Positions 47,208-59,319 are shown, counted from the first letter of the stretch. The stretch is 64,000 nucleotides of DNA from Aldrovandia affinis (GCA_029706075.1 JAINUG010000026.1:2463001-2527000), one strand, 5' to 3'. Notes: generated from the letters alone by a model not told the origin. Translations and numbers: made by a program.

Positions 47208-47758
47208 ACTACCGTTCAAAAGTTTGGGGTCACCTTCCATCTGGACTATGGCTAATCGGGCACTCCTTCATTCTTCAGCAAGATAACGACCCGAAACACA
47301 CCTTGAAGTTGTGCAAGAACTATCTGGTGAAGGAGGAATGTGAACAACAACTCAAACTAAAGACCTGGCCTGCCCAGTGTCCAGACCTCAATCCCATAGA
47401 ACTTGTATGGGACAAACTGGAAAGGAAGAGTCAAAGCAAAGCAACCCACAAGTTTCTCTGGGAATTGCTGCAGGATAGCTGGGAAAACATGTCGGGTGAT
47501 TTCCTGCTAAAACTTATTAACCGAATGGCCACTGTTTGTGAGGCTATTCTCACGCCAAAGGGTGACTATTTTGAGGAATCCAAGATTCAATTTTCAATAT
47601 AATTTTCTTGAACATTTCTTTGATGTTCATTTTGTTCATTGTTACATGTGTTTTTGTCATTTTAAAGTATTTACAGAAATGTATACGGTGTAAAGCATAG
47701 TCAATTATGAGATAAAAATCGTTTCCAGCAGGTGACCCCAAACTTTTGAACGGTAGTG
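47208..47758 (+). mobile_element. Internally deleted Tc1-like transposon
   Basis: 551 bp with clean ends CACTACCGTTCAAAAGTTTG and the complementary CAAACTTTTGAACGGTAGTG, flanked by TA. Only the transposase C-terminal third remains: QDNDPKHTLKLCKNYL, then CPDLNPIELVWDKLERKSQS to the stop at about 47602. The N-terminal DNA-binding domain and first catalytic Asp are gone, so it is non-autonomous. Confidence 0.9.
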
Positions 47759-48837
47759 TATATGAATATCTTGTTCAGTTACACACAATTTTCCATGAGT
47801 GCTTTAAGGCAATGTCATAGTGGTATGGGGATTCCTCCTGGCCCTTTGATTTAAGGCGCAGGAACAACCGAATCTACCAGGCCTGCTGTCTATCATCTAT
47901 TTAAAGCCATCCACCCAAATCGAGAGACTCCCACTCCCTCGTTCCACGTGTCTTTCATAGCCGGTAACCCCCTAACAAGGGCTCCATGTCAACTTAAGAG
48001 ACTTTCTACATGAAACCCTAGCCTGCACCATGCAATAAACAAGCATTTACGACCGAAAGGGGATAGCCAAACAGCAGTGGTATTCACAGTGCCTGTGGCA
48101 ATGTTTTATCAGACTGGATAAGAGTGCAGTTGGACTTGATATGTAGGACATTTTGTATTGCTACTAAAGTATTTTTAAATAATGATTCATAGGATCAGCA
48201 GAAACCCTCAAAAATGACTTGCGTGTAGTAAAGTGACATTAAATCACATAACTGCAACCCTGATGGGCTTATATATTCATTTGAAACTGTTAGAATAAAT
48301 TTTTTTGCAGGTCTTTTTTAAAAGGGTGATCCAACAGTACAAAAGAATGTACTGTTGGATGTTGCCTGAAGAAGACCATAAGAAGACCATAGTTGATATA
48401 ATATTATATCAACTAAACAAATGTCTGCTCTTCGTTATATTGTCATCCCACATCTTTACCAAATGAATATGTTAATTTGCCACGTGTAATAATAAAAATG
48501 ATGGCTCACTTGCTAGCGGCTTATTTTTTTACATGCTATGCATGTGCATTCTGTGATATTCCCCATGACAGTTTGTCATTTAAAAGTAATCCACTGGTTT
48601 TCATTTTCATGTCATCGTTGCATCCAGCTCAATCGCAATTCTTAACGTAACCATTTGCTAGGAGAGCCATTTACTTGTATTGTACCTCCTGAAAACTTCG
48701 GTTTTACACACAAAATCAACAATGTTCCAGTAAGATGTTGATTTTCCATTACAAAAATGTCAAACACACATTATTTCTCCACCAACCATCTGGTCACTAG
48801 AGTAAAAATGAAACACTGATTTGTGCTTTTAGAGCAT
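47759..48837. other. Intergenic DNA, nothing recognised
   Basis: No gene or repeat recognised. One moderately GC-rich patch at about 47830-48070 stands out from AT-rich flanks but has no open frame of note. Confidence 0.5.
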
Positions 48838-49044
48838 GCATTACATTACAGGCATTTAGCAGACGCTCTCGACTTACAGTTGACATTTCTTTACAATCCA
48901 TTTATACAGATGGATATTAACTGAAGCAATTCAGGTTAAGTACCTTGCTCAAGGGTACAACGGCAGTGTCAACACCTGGGGATTGAACCTGCAACCTTAA
49001 CGTTACAAGCCCAGTTCCCTAACCATTACACCACACTGCCTGCC
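48838..49044 (-). mobile_element. V-SINE-like SINE, minus orientation
   Basis: The reverse complement of the family at 43215: tail TGCCTGTAATGTAATG, core GAGCAAGGTACTTAACC, and head GGCAGTGTGGTGTAATGGTT. A few mismatches in the tail region suggest moderate age. Confidence 0.85.
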
Positions 49045-51765
49045 ATTATATCAGCATACCTGCCTGAACAATAACAATAGAGGCTACAGACTTTTCCCAT
49101 GTTATGTTATAATAGAATTAAAGGACCAGGGAATATCTGATTTGTACACTTTCATGTTACAACATTGCAAGTACAAGTTTCATGATGAAGTTACGCATCT
49201 TTGGTGTGTGTCACATTTTAACTGCCTATATCTACATAATCTGTACATCTTTTCAGCCTCAGAATGTATTTTATAGACTAGTATTTCCTCTGGGCCATAG
49301 GATCTATTGTGAACTATGGCTGTGTATTGGTTAACTGACTCAGAGACAGAGAAAACTGTAATGGGAAAAACATGGATTTTGATGCGAGCATGCCTTCCCA
49401 TGTGCTCAGTTTTGGCCTTTCGCTCTTACATTATGTACAGCCAGATTTAACGAGGACTACATGGTCTTATTACCATGAGCTATACTAAAAACATACAGTG
49501 ATTTAGAGTAGAGTAGAATTTGATCTTGTTACCATGAGATATTTTGGTCAGAAACTATATCTGACACATGATGTTTGCCCAGTGCACATATCTTGGGAAA
49601 GACACTCGACATCATTTTCAACGTAACAGCAGAGATTTTAAATAACAATAGGGATGACCCACTTTTGCCTTCTTTCGTGATCTGAGAGCATTGCATCATG
49701 GGTACCATAGAGAGCTATCAGAGCTGAATTCTCTCTATTGACTTAAATGAAGAAAATATTTAATATATTCAGACTGCTCTGGGTTGGTCACAACTTAATA
49801 TATATTTTTTGTAATCTTATTGATCACATCAGACACAAGCCTACTGCAGTAGGATGTGTTATTTGTTTTTACGTGATTGATGCTTATCGGGATGGGAACT
49901 AGACTTCACTGAAGCACCCAGGCAACACGCGTTAACCCTGCCCCTTCATGGAAGTTCATCGCCAAGTGAGCTTTAGTGCATCACTTCTTCAACAAAGCCT
50001 CTCGAGAATGTGAAACAATAGGACACAAACTTTCAATGTTAGAACATGGAAGTGCACCATCTCTACTATTATTTTAAAATCTCTGGTAACAGATTCCGCA
50101 GCACAATCAGGGTAACCCATTCCACAATAATCTTTCAGAATTCCATGTTCTACAGCCCTGATTCAGAGTGACATGCTACATAGCACTGTTACAAAATAAC
50201 ATCAAATATAATGTGTATATCCAGAATCTCTGGTAACGCATTGCATAGCATTCTTTTGGACTAACATGTTCCACAGCACTGTTCCAACATAATACATTTC
50301 ACAGCATTCTTACACTAACATATTCCGTAGCATTGTATGTATTTGTGTCATGTAAAATAAATACATGATCCAAATCGCATTTTTGTTTATTGTACTTTTC
50401 TTTGTATCTCTACAGAGGTCTTAAGGGGACAGTATTTACTCTAAGGTTCACATTTCTGAGGGACTGAATTCACCCCCCTTCCCCTAGCCTGCCACAGAAT
50501 GCTGTATGGTTGCAGCATGTGCATTGATCTGTGGTGATGTACCAGCACCCTGCTTCCTTGGTACATTGATTTCTTGAAATATGTAGGGTGTTAGAGCACC
50601 AAGGAACTGGAGTGTTTTGACATCCCATGCATATTTTTCCCTGAGCTGAATTCAATATACTACAGGAACGGGAACAATGCTGGTTACAGAACATTCCTAG
50701 TTTGATAGAGAGTGCACTGATTCAAGACATAATGGAGTCAAAGTATACAGAGTAACTAGACTATTAATATAATGTAATGTCATACACCTTTTTGTAGTTG
50801 TAATTATTCAATAACCCTTTAATTAGCCTCCTTTAAACAGCAACCACCCCAAACATGGTCAACACATGAGGCTAAACACAACCATTTTAGTTACATCTGC
50901 ATGAGGATGTTGCTTTGGAGCTCTACAATTGCTTTTATTTCTGCACAAGACAGCAACCAAAGACATGTGTTTCAAAATTGTGCAGGTGCAGGGTAAGTTG
51001 TGTACACATTTGAACTGTTTGCATTTGCCTTAATATGCATATATTTATGTGCACAATACATAGTTTCCATTAGGCTTATAGCACAAAGTGAGGAATCATC
51101 ATTTTTAAGTCACATAAATGTACATTAATGGAAACAAAGGTTTTCACAAGCTCATAAAAATACATACAGTATAGCAAACTCTTAATAGTTATTTAAAAAT
51201 GTTGCAAATAGCATTGCGTGAGCTGCGTTCTCCTGAGAAAAATGTTGAACATACCAAAATGTTGCGTGTATTGAATATTACCCCTGGGCTCTCTCAGCCC
51301 TTGTTATAGCCAATACCAGAAGGGGTTTTAAGGTGTTGATGGTTCACAGTGATACTGGAGATGGGGCATACAGAGGTCAGTATATAAACCCCTAGACTTT
51401 TATTCATGGCACTCACAATCATTGGCTTAACCCAATGTGCCCTAACTTCATGCCAGAATTAGTCTAGGCCAACTGCTGAGATTCCCAGTATTCGCAACTA
51501 TACCTGTGTTTCAACAGGATTGATAATATTTCCCAGTCTTTCACAGGAATGCATACTTCCTTGAATCATAGTCTAAATTCTGCTGCTGAAACGGGTAGAA
51601 TATAGTGGCGAAGAGATGCAAAACTAAGCATTTTTTCCTCAGCAAAACTGATGAACCAGAGTATGTGTTAGAAGAGCTTGGGTGAGCTAGGTAGAGGGAC
51701 AGTATGTACGTATGTTGTGATCCCTATTTTACTGTTTTTAGCCTATGTGTTTCATGTACTTTTGA
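49045..51765. other. Intergenic DNA with a weak tandem pattern
   Basis: A degenerate pattern of ACATGTTCCACAGCACTGTT-like units recurs at about 50090-50340. Nothing else is recognised, and no open frame has a domain I know. Confidence 0.45.
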
Positions 51766-51777
51766 AGCTCTGTCAAA

Positions 51778-51806
51778 TGAATTTCCCACTTGTGGGATAA
51801 TAAAGT
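51778..51806 (+). mobile_element. Possible LINE 3'-end remnant
   Basis: TGAATTTCCCACTTGTGGGATAATAAAGT resembles the hairpin-plus-ATAAA 3' ends of fish non-LTR retrotransposons. It is only 29 bp and tentative. Confidence 0.35.
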
Positions 51807-52012
51807 TTATTTGAACTTGGACAGTCAAAGATCTTTTGTCAGATGTATTTGACCCTCTGTGTTTAACAGTGTTTACATGGCTCAGACTATGATCTTGGCA
51901 AAAAATATTCCATGAGCTACACACTGACATGCATCACTCAGGCAACAACTATTCCATGAGCTACACACACATATGCATCACTCAGTTGCCAGAGATTTAT
52001 CTGACCTGGGCT

Positions 52013-52140
52013 TCTCTCTCTCTCTCTCTCTCTTTCCCTCCCTCTGCCACTCTTGTTTCACTCCCTCCCACTCTCTCACCCACTTTAATTCTCTCTCCCT
52101 CTCTTTCCCCCTGCTCCTTTTCTCTCGCTCTCTGTCTGTC
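52013..52140. repeat. (CT)n-rich simple repeat
   Basis: A TCTCTC run followed by imperfect CT-rich sequence, about 55 bases upstream of the candidate METTL21C 5' exon. Confidence 0.8.
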
Positions 52141-52193
52141 ATTGTGATGATTTTAAATTTTTCTCTAAATATAGCTGAGATCAGTGTGTGAAG

Positions 52194-52293
52194 ATGGGAG
52201 TGTCCACCAGGATGCTGCTCTTCTATAAACTCAGAACCGAGATCCTCCAGGATGCAGACACCACTAAAACAGAGACGGATAGGACTGGAACAG
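52194..52293 (+). other. Candidate upstream exon of METTL21C (probably non-coding)
   Basis: An ATG at 52194 opens MGVSTRMLLFYKLRTEI and runs to a good donor CAG|GTAATG at 52293. The METTL21C exon acceptor at 54165/54166 shows that some upstream exon must exist. Joining this exon to it, however, reaches a stop after about 15 codons, so its ATG would not extend METTL21C. It could be 5' UTR with an upstream start codon, or unrelated. Confidence 0.3.
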
Positions 52294-53559
52294 GTAATGA
52301 GGATTTGTGTTTGTGCAGGTGCATACAGTTGGTGCTAAAACAGAGAAATAATTGGAACAGTGCTTTGTGTATTGGAGTCCTTTTTTGATTGTATGGCTTG
52401 TGATTGGCTTTGGGAGAGTCGTTTCTGCCCAGATGGGCATTTGGGTAATTTGGTCTACTTCCACATTACAGGTAAAGCAGCAACAAGCTTTTCATGTGAT
52501 TTTGCCTGGTTTTGATCTCCTCTGCAGGAAAGTACCAAATCTCTGAAAAGGGGTTGTTATTAACTTTTGGTTTGATTACAGTAGGCTCCTGTTTTTAGGA
52601 GTGGACAATTAAGTGGATCAAAATTGCAAGCAAGCGAATGCGTGTGACAACTTCATGTTTTTTGACGCACCCTAATATGCATGTTTGGGGATTCTGTTTG
52701 CCTCCCTTGGCAGGTCCAGTTCTTGTGCCAGCTCATTGTAAGAGCTGAACAACATGAGGGAAACCGAGGAGCTGGGCTGGGGAGGGGGGTTTTGAGTACA
52801 CATAAAATATAGCTACAGCTTATGTTATTTATGAGTGAAATTCACAGGTAAGATTTGGTGCAGGTTAAATTCAAAGTTAAGATTTACTCCAGCTTCCAGA
52901 AGTGAATAAGAGTCCATAAAATAGTTGAGAGGTAAGATATCTATACAGATAGTTGGGAAGTAGCTGGTGCTTTTGCCTCAAGTGCACAATCGTTCTGGTA
53001 AAGCACAACAAGGATGAAATAATATCACTTTTTAACTTCATCACCGCTGTGACAAAATATTGTTTTAAGAATAAATTCTGTCAACAATAATATTCGCCTA
53101 CAAACAGACGTTTCTGTAATGTGGATATCCACTGTGTTAGGAAGGGAGGAGGGTGTTAATTACATCACAGAAGTCCACTCAGGATTTACAAGCTGTCAGC
53201 TCTCCCTTAATGTTTTGAACACACACCAAGAATTGGGCGGTGCAGGCAGTGGGGCAACCCAGAGATTGTTTATAAGTCTAAGCGTAATCACTTCAATAGG
53301 TTAAAAATAGGAGGCGTGTTTCTGTGGGCTGCGCCACCGGTCACCCCATCCCAGGCGACTACACCCTGCATGTGGGGCCTCATGCAGCTATGCAACTGTC
53401 ACATGGGGCTGATGGTCCGATCTGACCTATGCGTTCATATAACATGGGGATGGTGTTCCAAGCAGGAAAATTTGTCAGCAATAGAACAATGAGTCAGTTT
53501 CAGATTTTTTTTTTTTAAGTTTCTGATTTAAAAAAATAAATAAATACCCCTGTATAAAG

Positions 53560-53746
53560 CAGGGTTCCTCAATTCACGGTCCTAGTTGGCTGAGCACTGC
53601 TGTTTTTCTATCCTTTCTTTACCTGGGAGTCAGGTGTGAAGACACTGTGCCCAATCAATTGCACAATTAATTGTTATATTAACTATCCGAGAGAAAGGAA
53701 AACCAGGACCGAATTTGGATTTGTGGGCCAGATTTGAGGAACCCTG
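53560..53746. mobile_element. Short non-autonomous hAT-like element (family copy 2)
   Basis: Same family as 12850-13034: ends CAGGGTTCCTCAA and TTGAGGAACCCTG, shared interior CACTGCTGTTTTTC, CCAATCAATTGCAC and GGACCGAATTTGGATTTGTG. Flanking 8-mers gtataaag and ttataaat agree at six positions. Confidence 0.85.
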
Positions 53747-53763
53747 TTATAAATCCTTTAATT

Positions 53764-53966
53764 CACAGGTGTCAAACTCATTCCATCGAGGGCCGAGTGT
53801 ATGAAGGTTTTTGTTACAACCAATGCACTACACCAGGTGATTTCACTAATTAGCTCACTTCTTCAACTAAGGAGGGAACCTAATTGAAATCACCTGGTGT
53901 AATGCATTGGTTACAACAGAAACCTGCACACACTCAGCCCTCGATGGAATGAGTTTGACACCCCTG
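53764..53966. mobile_element. Palindromic hAT-like MITE with perfect target duplication
   Basis: 203 bp. Ends GTGTCAAACTCATTCCATCG and CGATGGAATGAGTTTGACAC pair nearly perfectly, and inner arms (CCAATGCACTACACCAGGTGATTTCA against its complement) continue the hairpin. It is flanked by the identical 8-mer CTTTAATT at 53756-53763 and 53967-53974. It lies 17 bp from the previous element. Confidence 0.92.
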
Positions 53967-54183
53967 CTTTAATTATTCCAAATACAGACAGATATAAATA
54001 TAGCAGCATAGTAAGTAAATGACGGATCCTTTAAACAAGTGCAGCTAGTATAAAATCAAGTATAGGCGTGAGCAGAACAATAAAATATTAAAAGCTGAAA
54101 TGGGGTGAATAAACGGTACTTTTGTTTTTGCATTAGTACAACAGAGACTATCTTTTTATTTCCAGGCTGTGCTGTCCATTGTT

Positions 54184-56568
54184 ATGGAGACCTTGTGTGT
54201 GGCGAGTGAGCTGGAAAGGAAAGCAGGCCAGGTGATCGAGGTTGAGGTGGAGGTGGAGGAAGAAGAGGAAAACGAAGATGAAGAGGAGGTGGAGGATGAT
54301 GACAACGAAGAGACGGACCATGCTGAACCACAATCAGGAGACACGGAGGAAGGCAGGTCCCACTCCTTCAACATTACGGCTTATGTGGATGGCAGGCGAT
54401 CAAATCACACTAAAACCCTTTTTATTTCTTATTCAAGTGTTTTTTAAACATCTCTACTTGCACAAGTTCAAATATGTTCTACAAGTACAAATACAAGTAC
54501 AAGTACAAATACAAATACAAGTTCTACCCTAAACTCAACCCTAATTACACTTCAGACTCATCATAGTTGGCTGTAGTTAAGAGTTCATGGCTAAATTCAT
54601 AGATGTGGTGATGAGGTGTTGGTTTTGTTGTTGTCTTTGTGTTGTCTTTGTGTTGACTACTGAAGAGGACCTGGTCGTGTTGCAGTCATGTGTTGGAATT
54701 GGTTGTATTTTGGTTCTCATGTGTTCCTTTTGTGTGCAGTGGAGTCAGACACTAAAGAGGATAGTGGATCTCCAAAGAAAATCAGACTCTGGGAACCCAA
54801 AGTCTACTGTGCCACAAACAAAGAGCAGTTCAATTTTGTTGGCCACGAAATCAGCATCCGTGAGTCCCTCGACTCTTACGGTGCCGTCATCTGGCCTGGG
54901 GTGAGTTTTGATGCTTGTTGAAATGATTAGTATTATAGATAGATAGATAGATACTGTATACTTTATTGATCCCCAAAGGGGAAATTCATAATGTCACCAG
55001 CGCAGAACATGCAGTTTAAAATAGAGACAAACAAACAAACAAGAAAATAAAAGACAAAAAATGAAATTAAATAAATAAATAAATATTATACCACTGATAC
55101 CACTTTTGATATCTCTTGGGGGTTCGGAAATTAGACGATGTCACCTGTGAAAATGTCTGTGCTCTGCAAACACCTTATAAACCCAAGCCACCATGCACAC
55201 AAATACATGGTAAACAAAGGTTCCTATGAATAAAAAGTTGTATAAGCCATTTTCCCCCTTTTTCCATGGTTTGTACTAGTTGTGTCTTTGGAGACAGGCT
55301 TACTTTATTTACTATAGGTTATATTATATGTTGATGTGTCTATAGGCAGTGGCTTTGTGCCAGTACCTGGACAACAATCGTCAGCAATTCAATCTGATTG
55401 ACAAGTCGGTGTTGGAAGTTGGGGCGGGAACAGGTCTTCTGTCGATTGTGGCCTGTCTGCTGGGTAAGTCTAAAGTAATGACTTGTTGACAGGTATGTTT
55501 GATAGGCCTACCTGCATAGACCATTCTGTTGGGTGAGTGTATATGTCTGTAGATCTAGCTGTTGGTTGAATCTATGCGCCTGTAGATCAGTCCTCTTGAG
55601 TGAATCTATGTACTTGTACACTGTGTGACTATATCTACCAGTCTTTTTTGGGTAAGTCTGTGTGTTAAGAGTTCTGTCGGGAGAATGTGCCTGTTCGTTG
55701 GGTGAATCTACATGCCTAAAATCATGTTGGGACAAATCTACCTGCAACTCACTTATTTTTCTCACATAGGCAGAATACACACACCATTCAGAGGGACTGA
55801 CTCAATTATGGACAGGGACCTTAGCTCAGAACAGCAATGTTTTGGGTTGCTAGAGTAATGGGGAGTGTTTCAGGTCATGAGGGTCACAAGCTGTAGTCTG
55901 GTTGTTATGGTGACAGGGAGTGTTTTGGGTCCCCAGGATAGGACAGTTGCCATAAATATGTATGCAATACATACACATGGTGTGTTCTGTCAGTGGTGTT
56001 TTTTTGGCTTATGTTTTGTAATGGCAGAGAAACAGGGAATTTTGACTATCATGTGTAACAGAATGTGATTCAGTTGATTATGGAATGCTTTGGGTCATGA
56101 GAGTAACAGGATGTATTTTGAACTCATTTGAGAGATGTAGGTTGTTAGGGTAAAAGGGTGCATGTCTGGTCCCCAGGGGCATGGGTGACAGCTACAGACC
56201 TTCCAGACCTCCTGGGGAACTTGCGCTGCAACCTGGCACGGAACACCAAAGGGCGCTGCAAGTACACCCCTCAAGTAGCAGAGCTGTGCTGGGAGCAGGA
56301 CCTGGAGGGCACCTACCCCCGTTCTGTGTACCGATACGATTACGTGCTGGCAGCCGATGTGGTCTACCACCACGACTTCCTCGACGAGCTGCTGCTCACC
56401 ATGCGCCACTTCTGCCAGCCCGGCACCACCCTGATCTGGGCAAACAAGGTCCGCTTCCAGTCCGACCTCCGCTTCACCGACAACTTTAAGAGCACCTTCC
56501 ACACCACACTACTGGCTGAGCTTCCAAGTGAAGGTGTCAAGATCTTCATGGCCACAAGTAGGGACTAG
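54184..56568 (+). CDS. mettl21c: METTL21C-like protein-lysine methyltransferase
   Basis: A METTL21-family SAM-dependent lysine methyltransferase. Mammalian METTL21C is muscle-enriched and has reported targets such as VCP and alanyl-tRNA synthetase. Exons 54184-54352, 54740-54900, 55346-55463 and 56177-56568 sum to 840 nt, 279 residues. The start METLCVASELE is the first Met in the exon opening at 54166. The N terminus holds an unusual Glu/Asp run (54240-54330). Motifs: FVGHEISIRESLDSYGAVIW, motif I EVGAGTGL (about 134-141), TATDLPDLLGNLRCN, and YDYVLAADVVYHHDFLDELL (from about 203). VVYHH, QPGTTLIWANKVRF and HTTLLAELPSEGVKIF match METTL21C rather than METTL21E. The first intron must use a GC donor (GAAG|GCAGGT at 54353) to keep frame. 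Its position after METTL21E matches mammals. Confidence 0.9.
54935..55085 (-). mobile_element. Non-LTR retrotransposon 3'-end fragment
   Basis: (GATA)n followed by CTTTATTGATCCCCAAAGGGGAAATTC is, on the minus strand, the common fish retrotransposon 3' end: GAATTTCCCC hairpin, ATCAATAAAG, then TATC repeats. Family (LINE or LINE-tailed SINE) is not settled. It lies in METTL21C intron 2. Confidence 0.6.
55505..55750. repeat. Degenerate tandem repeat in METTL21C intron
   Basis: Six to seven diverged units of about 30-38 bp on the theme CTGTAGATC...TTGGGTGAATCTATG. A second diffuse repeat (GTTTTGGGTC, GGTGACAGGGAGTG) spans about 55810-56150 up to the last exon. Confidence 0.55.
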
Positions 56569-56812
56569 GGGATGGCCCCATGGAGAACATCCCCTGCAAA
56601 ATCTCATTCAAAAGGTCTGATGAGCTGATTCTAGTATAAACATTTCTGACATTCCTCTGGGTCAACATGCATTTCAGCATGCTCTGGTCCCTTTTATTAA
56701 CAGCTTTGAGCAAAATAACATTTTTTAACATCCACCTTTAGACAGAAGGTAACCATAGAACTATTTTAGAGAAAATCTCAGTATTTTTTATATAGATATT
56801 TTCTTACACATC

Positions 56813-57342
56813 CAGGTAACTGCCAAAATAAAGGAAACAGGTTGCGTTGGGCCACCACGAGCCACCAGAACAGCTTCAATGCACCTTTACGTAGATTCTA
56901 CAAGTGTCTGGAACAGGCATGTATGTAATAGATTAAAGGGATAAAACACCATTCTTCCATGAGAAATTCCATCATTTGGTGTTTTGTTGATGCTGGTGGA
57001 AAACACTTTCGAATTTCCCATTAGTGTTCAATTGAGTTGAGATCTGGTGACTGAGACGGCCATGGCATATGGTTTACATCCTCATCAAACCATTCATGAC
57101 CACTTGTGCCCTGTGGATGGGGGCATTGTCATCCTGGAAGAGACCACTCCTATCAGGAAGAAAACGCTTCACCATATGATGAAGGTGATCACTCAGAATG
57201 GCTTTGTGTTCATTGGCGTTTACATTGCCCTCTAAGGGGTTGAGTGGACCCAAACCATGACAGGAAAATGCGCCTTACACCATAACAGAGCCACCAGAAC
57301 CCTTCATTTACTCGTCTTTCCTTTATTTTGGCAGTTACCTGT
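56813..57342. mobile_element. Non-autonomous DNA transposon, Tc1/mariner-type ends
   Basis: 530 bp with perfect 25 bp terminal inverted repeats beginning CAGGTAACTGCCAAAATAAA. TA follows the right end and TC precedes the left, so the target duplication is uncertain. An open frame (DHLCPVDGGIVILEETTPI) resembles scraps of a Tc1-type transposase read antisense. Superfamily tentative. Confidence 0.75.
56827..56832 (+). terminator. Nearest METTL21C poly(A) signal, inside a transposon end
   Basis: The first AATAAA after the stop lies 260 bp downstream, within the left terminal repeat of the element at 56813-57342. No AATAAA or ATTAAA lies between. Usage is inferred. Confidence 0.4.
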
Positions 57343-57834
57343 ATTTATGTTAGCAAACAGCAACGAGACTAAGTTGTTATACATTTTATTCATTTTTCTG
57401 TGCTGTTTAAAAACATTTTTTTAAAGACAAAGTTCATTTGACCCTTTTTGATAACATGCATGACTTTGACATGTAATATAAATGTAGCTCATTGTGCATT
57501 TTGTGCAGGTATGTGTTTTTTTAGTTTATATGATGATAATAATCATGTGTGGTGTTCTGGAGAAATTCCCAATCAGGCTTTCAATCTGTCCCATTTATAA
57601 TCTGTTCCACTATCAGTTGGCTGTGTGATCATTTACATTTCCCTCTGGAAACAGATTTAGCCTCTGAAGAAACCACTCTAGCTGCCTCCCAAACAGGCTT
57701 ATCATGTGTGCCACATGAACCTGCCACTGACCAGTTTTTGCAAGAAATAAAGGAAATATCCAGTATTGCATGTGCACCTTGAGACCAAAAACCCATGATA
57801 CATCCCATTGGCCTGTATAAACATGTCAAGTTTA

Positions 57835-58191
57835 GGCCTCCCAGGTGGTCTAGTGGTTACAACGTTCGACGCTGGCCACTGCGACTGGGGTTCGATTCCA
57901 CCGGCTACGCCAGAGTCGGCTCTGCTCTGGCCGGGAGTGCTACCGGGGGCGACGATTGCCTGTCCGCCCCAAGGAGGGGGGAGGGAAGCCGACAGGAAGT
58001 TCGCTGCGTACAGGAGTAGCTCTGTAGTACCAGAGTTACGGTCGACAGCCTGGCAAGTGACATCTCGGAGGAGACTCACAATACGAGGGGGGGGATTGAC
58101 ATGAAAAATAGCGGGTGTAATTGGCTACTAAATTGGGAGAAAATGGGATAATATCAGGAACAAATTCTAGAAAAAAAAAAAAAAAAAAAAA
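57835..58191 (+). mobile_element. tRNA-derived SINE with perfect target duplication
   Basis: Head GGCCTCCCAGGTGGTCTAGT with A box, B box GGTTCGATTCC, GC-rich body, and tail GTGTAATTGGCTACTAAATT, then AAAATGGGATAA and poly(A). It is flanked by TCAAGTTTA at 57826-57834 and 58192-58200. Same family as 44795-45174, with a related tail at 20919-21293. Confidence 0.9.
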
Positions 58192-58200
58192 TCAAGTTTA

Positions 58201-59319
58201 ATCAAAGTCAGACATAGTTAAATCAAAATGTAACATTAAAATCAATAGGATTTTCCCATGGCAGCCATGCCTTTAGACATATACACTTTTTCACAATTTA
58301 ATTAGAGCACATTGAATGTACCAAATATAACATGAATTAGATTAATTTAGTCATAAATTACGGAAATCGGTTACCTTATGAAATTCATATTGTTTCACAC
58401 AGGATTTCTTTTAGCAATATAGATAGAATGCTGTACAATAATTAAACGTATCAAATTGGTAATCTGCCTTTAGGTCCCTGTGGAGTGAATGTTTGACAGA
58501 TATTTCAAGATGGCTGCTAAATCATGGGACTTGGATGAGCCACATATTTATATTGTACAGATAGCTGTTCAGGAGAGAAATGGTCTCATGATGTTTCACG
58601 TTTTGGAACAAGTTTACATTGAAAAGTTTACATTACCAATATGGTGGCAAGACCATGTGTCCAACCAACAATAATTTTATATTCATATATATTTGTTATT
58701 AGTCCCTAATAATAATCTCTATTCATGAAGCACCTTTCATCACAGGATCTCAAAGTGCTTTAAAGTGAGAGGAAAAGACACCATTCACTAAGATTAAAGC
58801 ACTGTGTGACTGGTGGTAGGTGACAGCTCCTTCAGCACAGTGATCATTTAAATATAATTTCACAACAAGACAGTCTGAACAAAATCAAGGTGAGGAACCT
58901 GGAGTCTACTGTCTGAGACCAGTACTGGGACAAACCAATCTGAAGCTGATCCACCTAGTCACATTGGTCCTCTGGCCTGGTGTGTGTTGCCACAAAGACC
59001 TCACACAGCAGCGGCCTACACATGGAGCTGACAGAGTGACATAGATATGCATAACAGGGTCAACCAAGGACACATGACAATGACTGGTCCGTACCAAGAC
59101 ACTGCAATCAGCCAGATCAACAAAAATAACCTGGAAAACTGGAACAATAATATACGCAATTTAGCAGATTTTTACAATATTTACACTACTCTAAATAAAA
59201 CATCTCCACAAACGCTCACAGCCAGACACACACACAAGCACTTTTAACCAGGAAGACAAAATCCTCTCAAATCTTTAAAATATTTGTTAAGCATGTTTTA
59301 AAAACCATTCTGCATAATA
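58201..59319. other. Intergenic DNA with one repeat-like segment
   Basis: Around 58720-58800, the phrase GCACCTTTCATCACAGGATCTCAAAGTGCTTT looks like the 3' part of a common fish interspersed repeat; I cannot name it. Nothing else is recognised. Confidence 0.4.

Noticed and set aside
52194-52293. Coding first exon of METTL21C
   Set aside because: Joining it to the exon at 54166 gives a stop soon after the junction, so it cannot extend the protein from this ATG.
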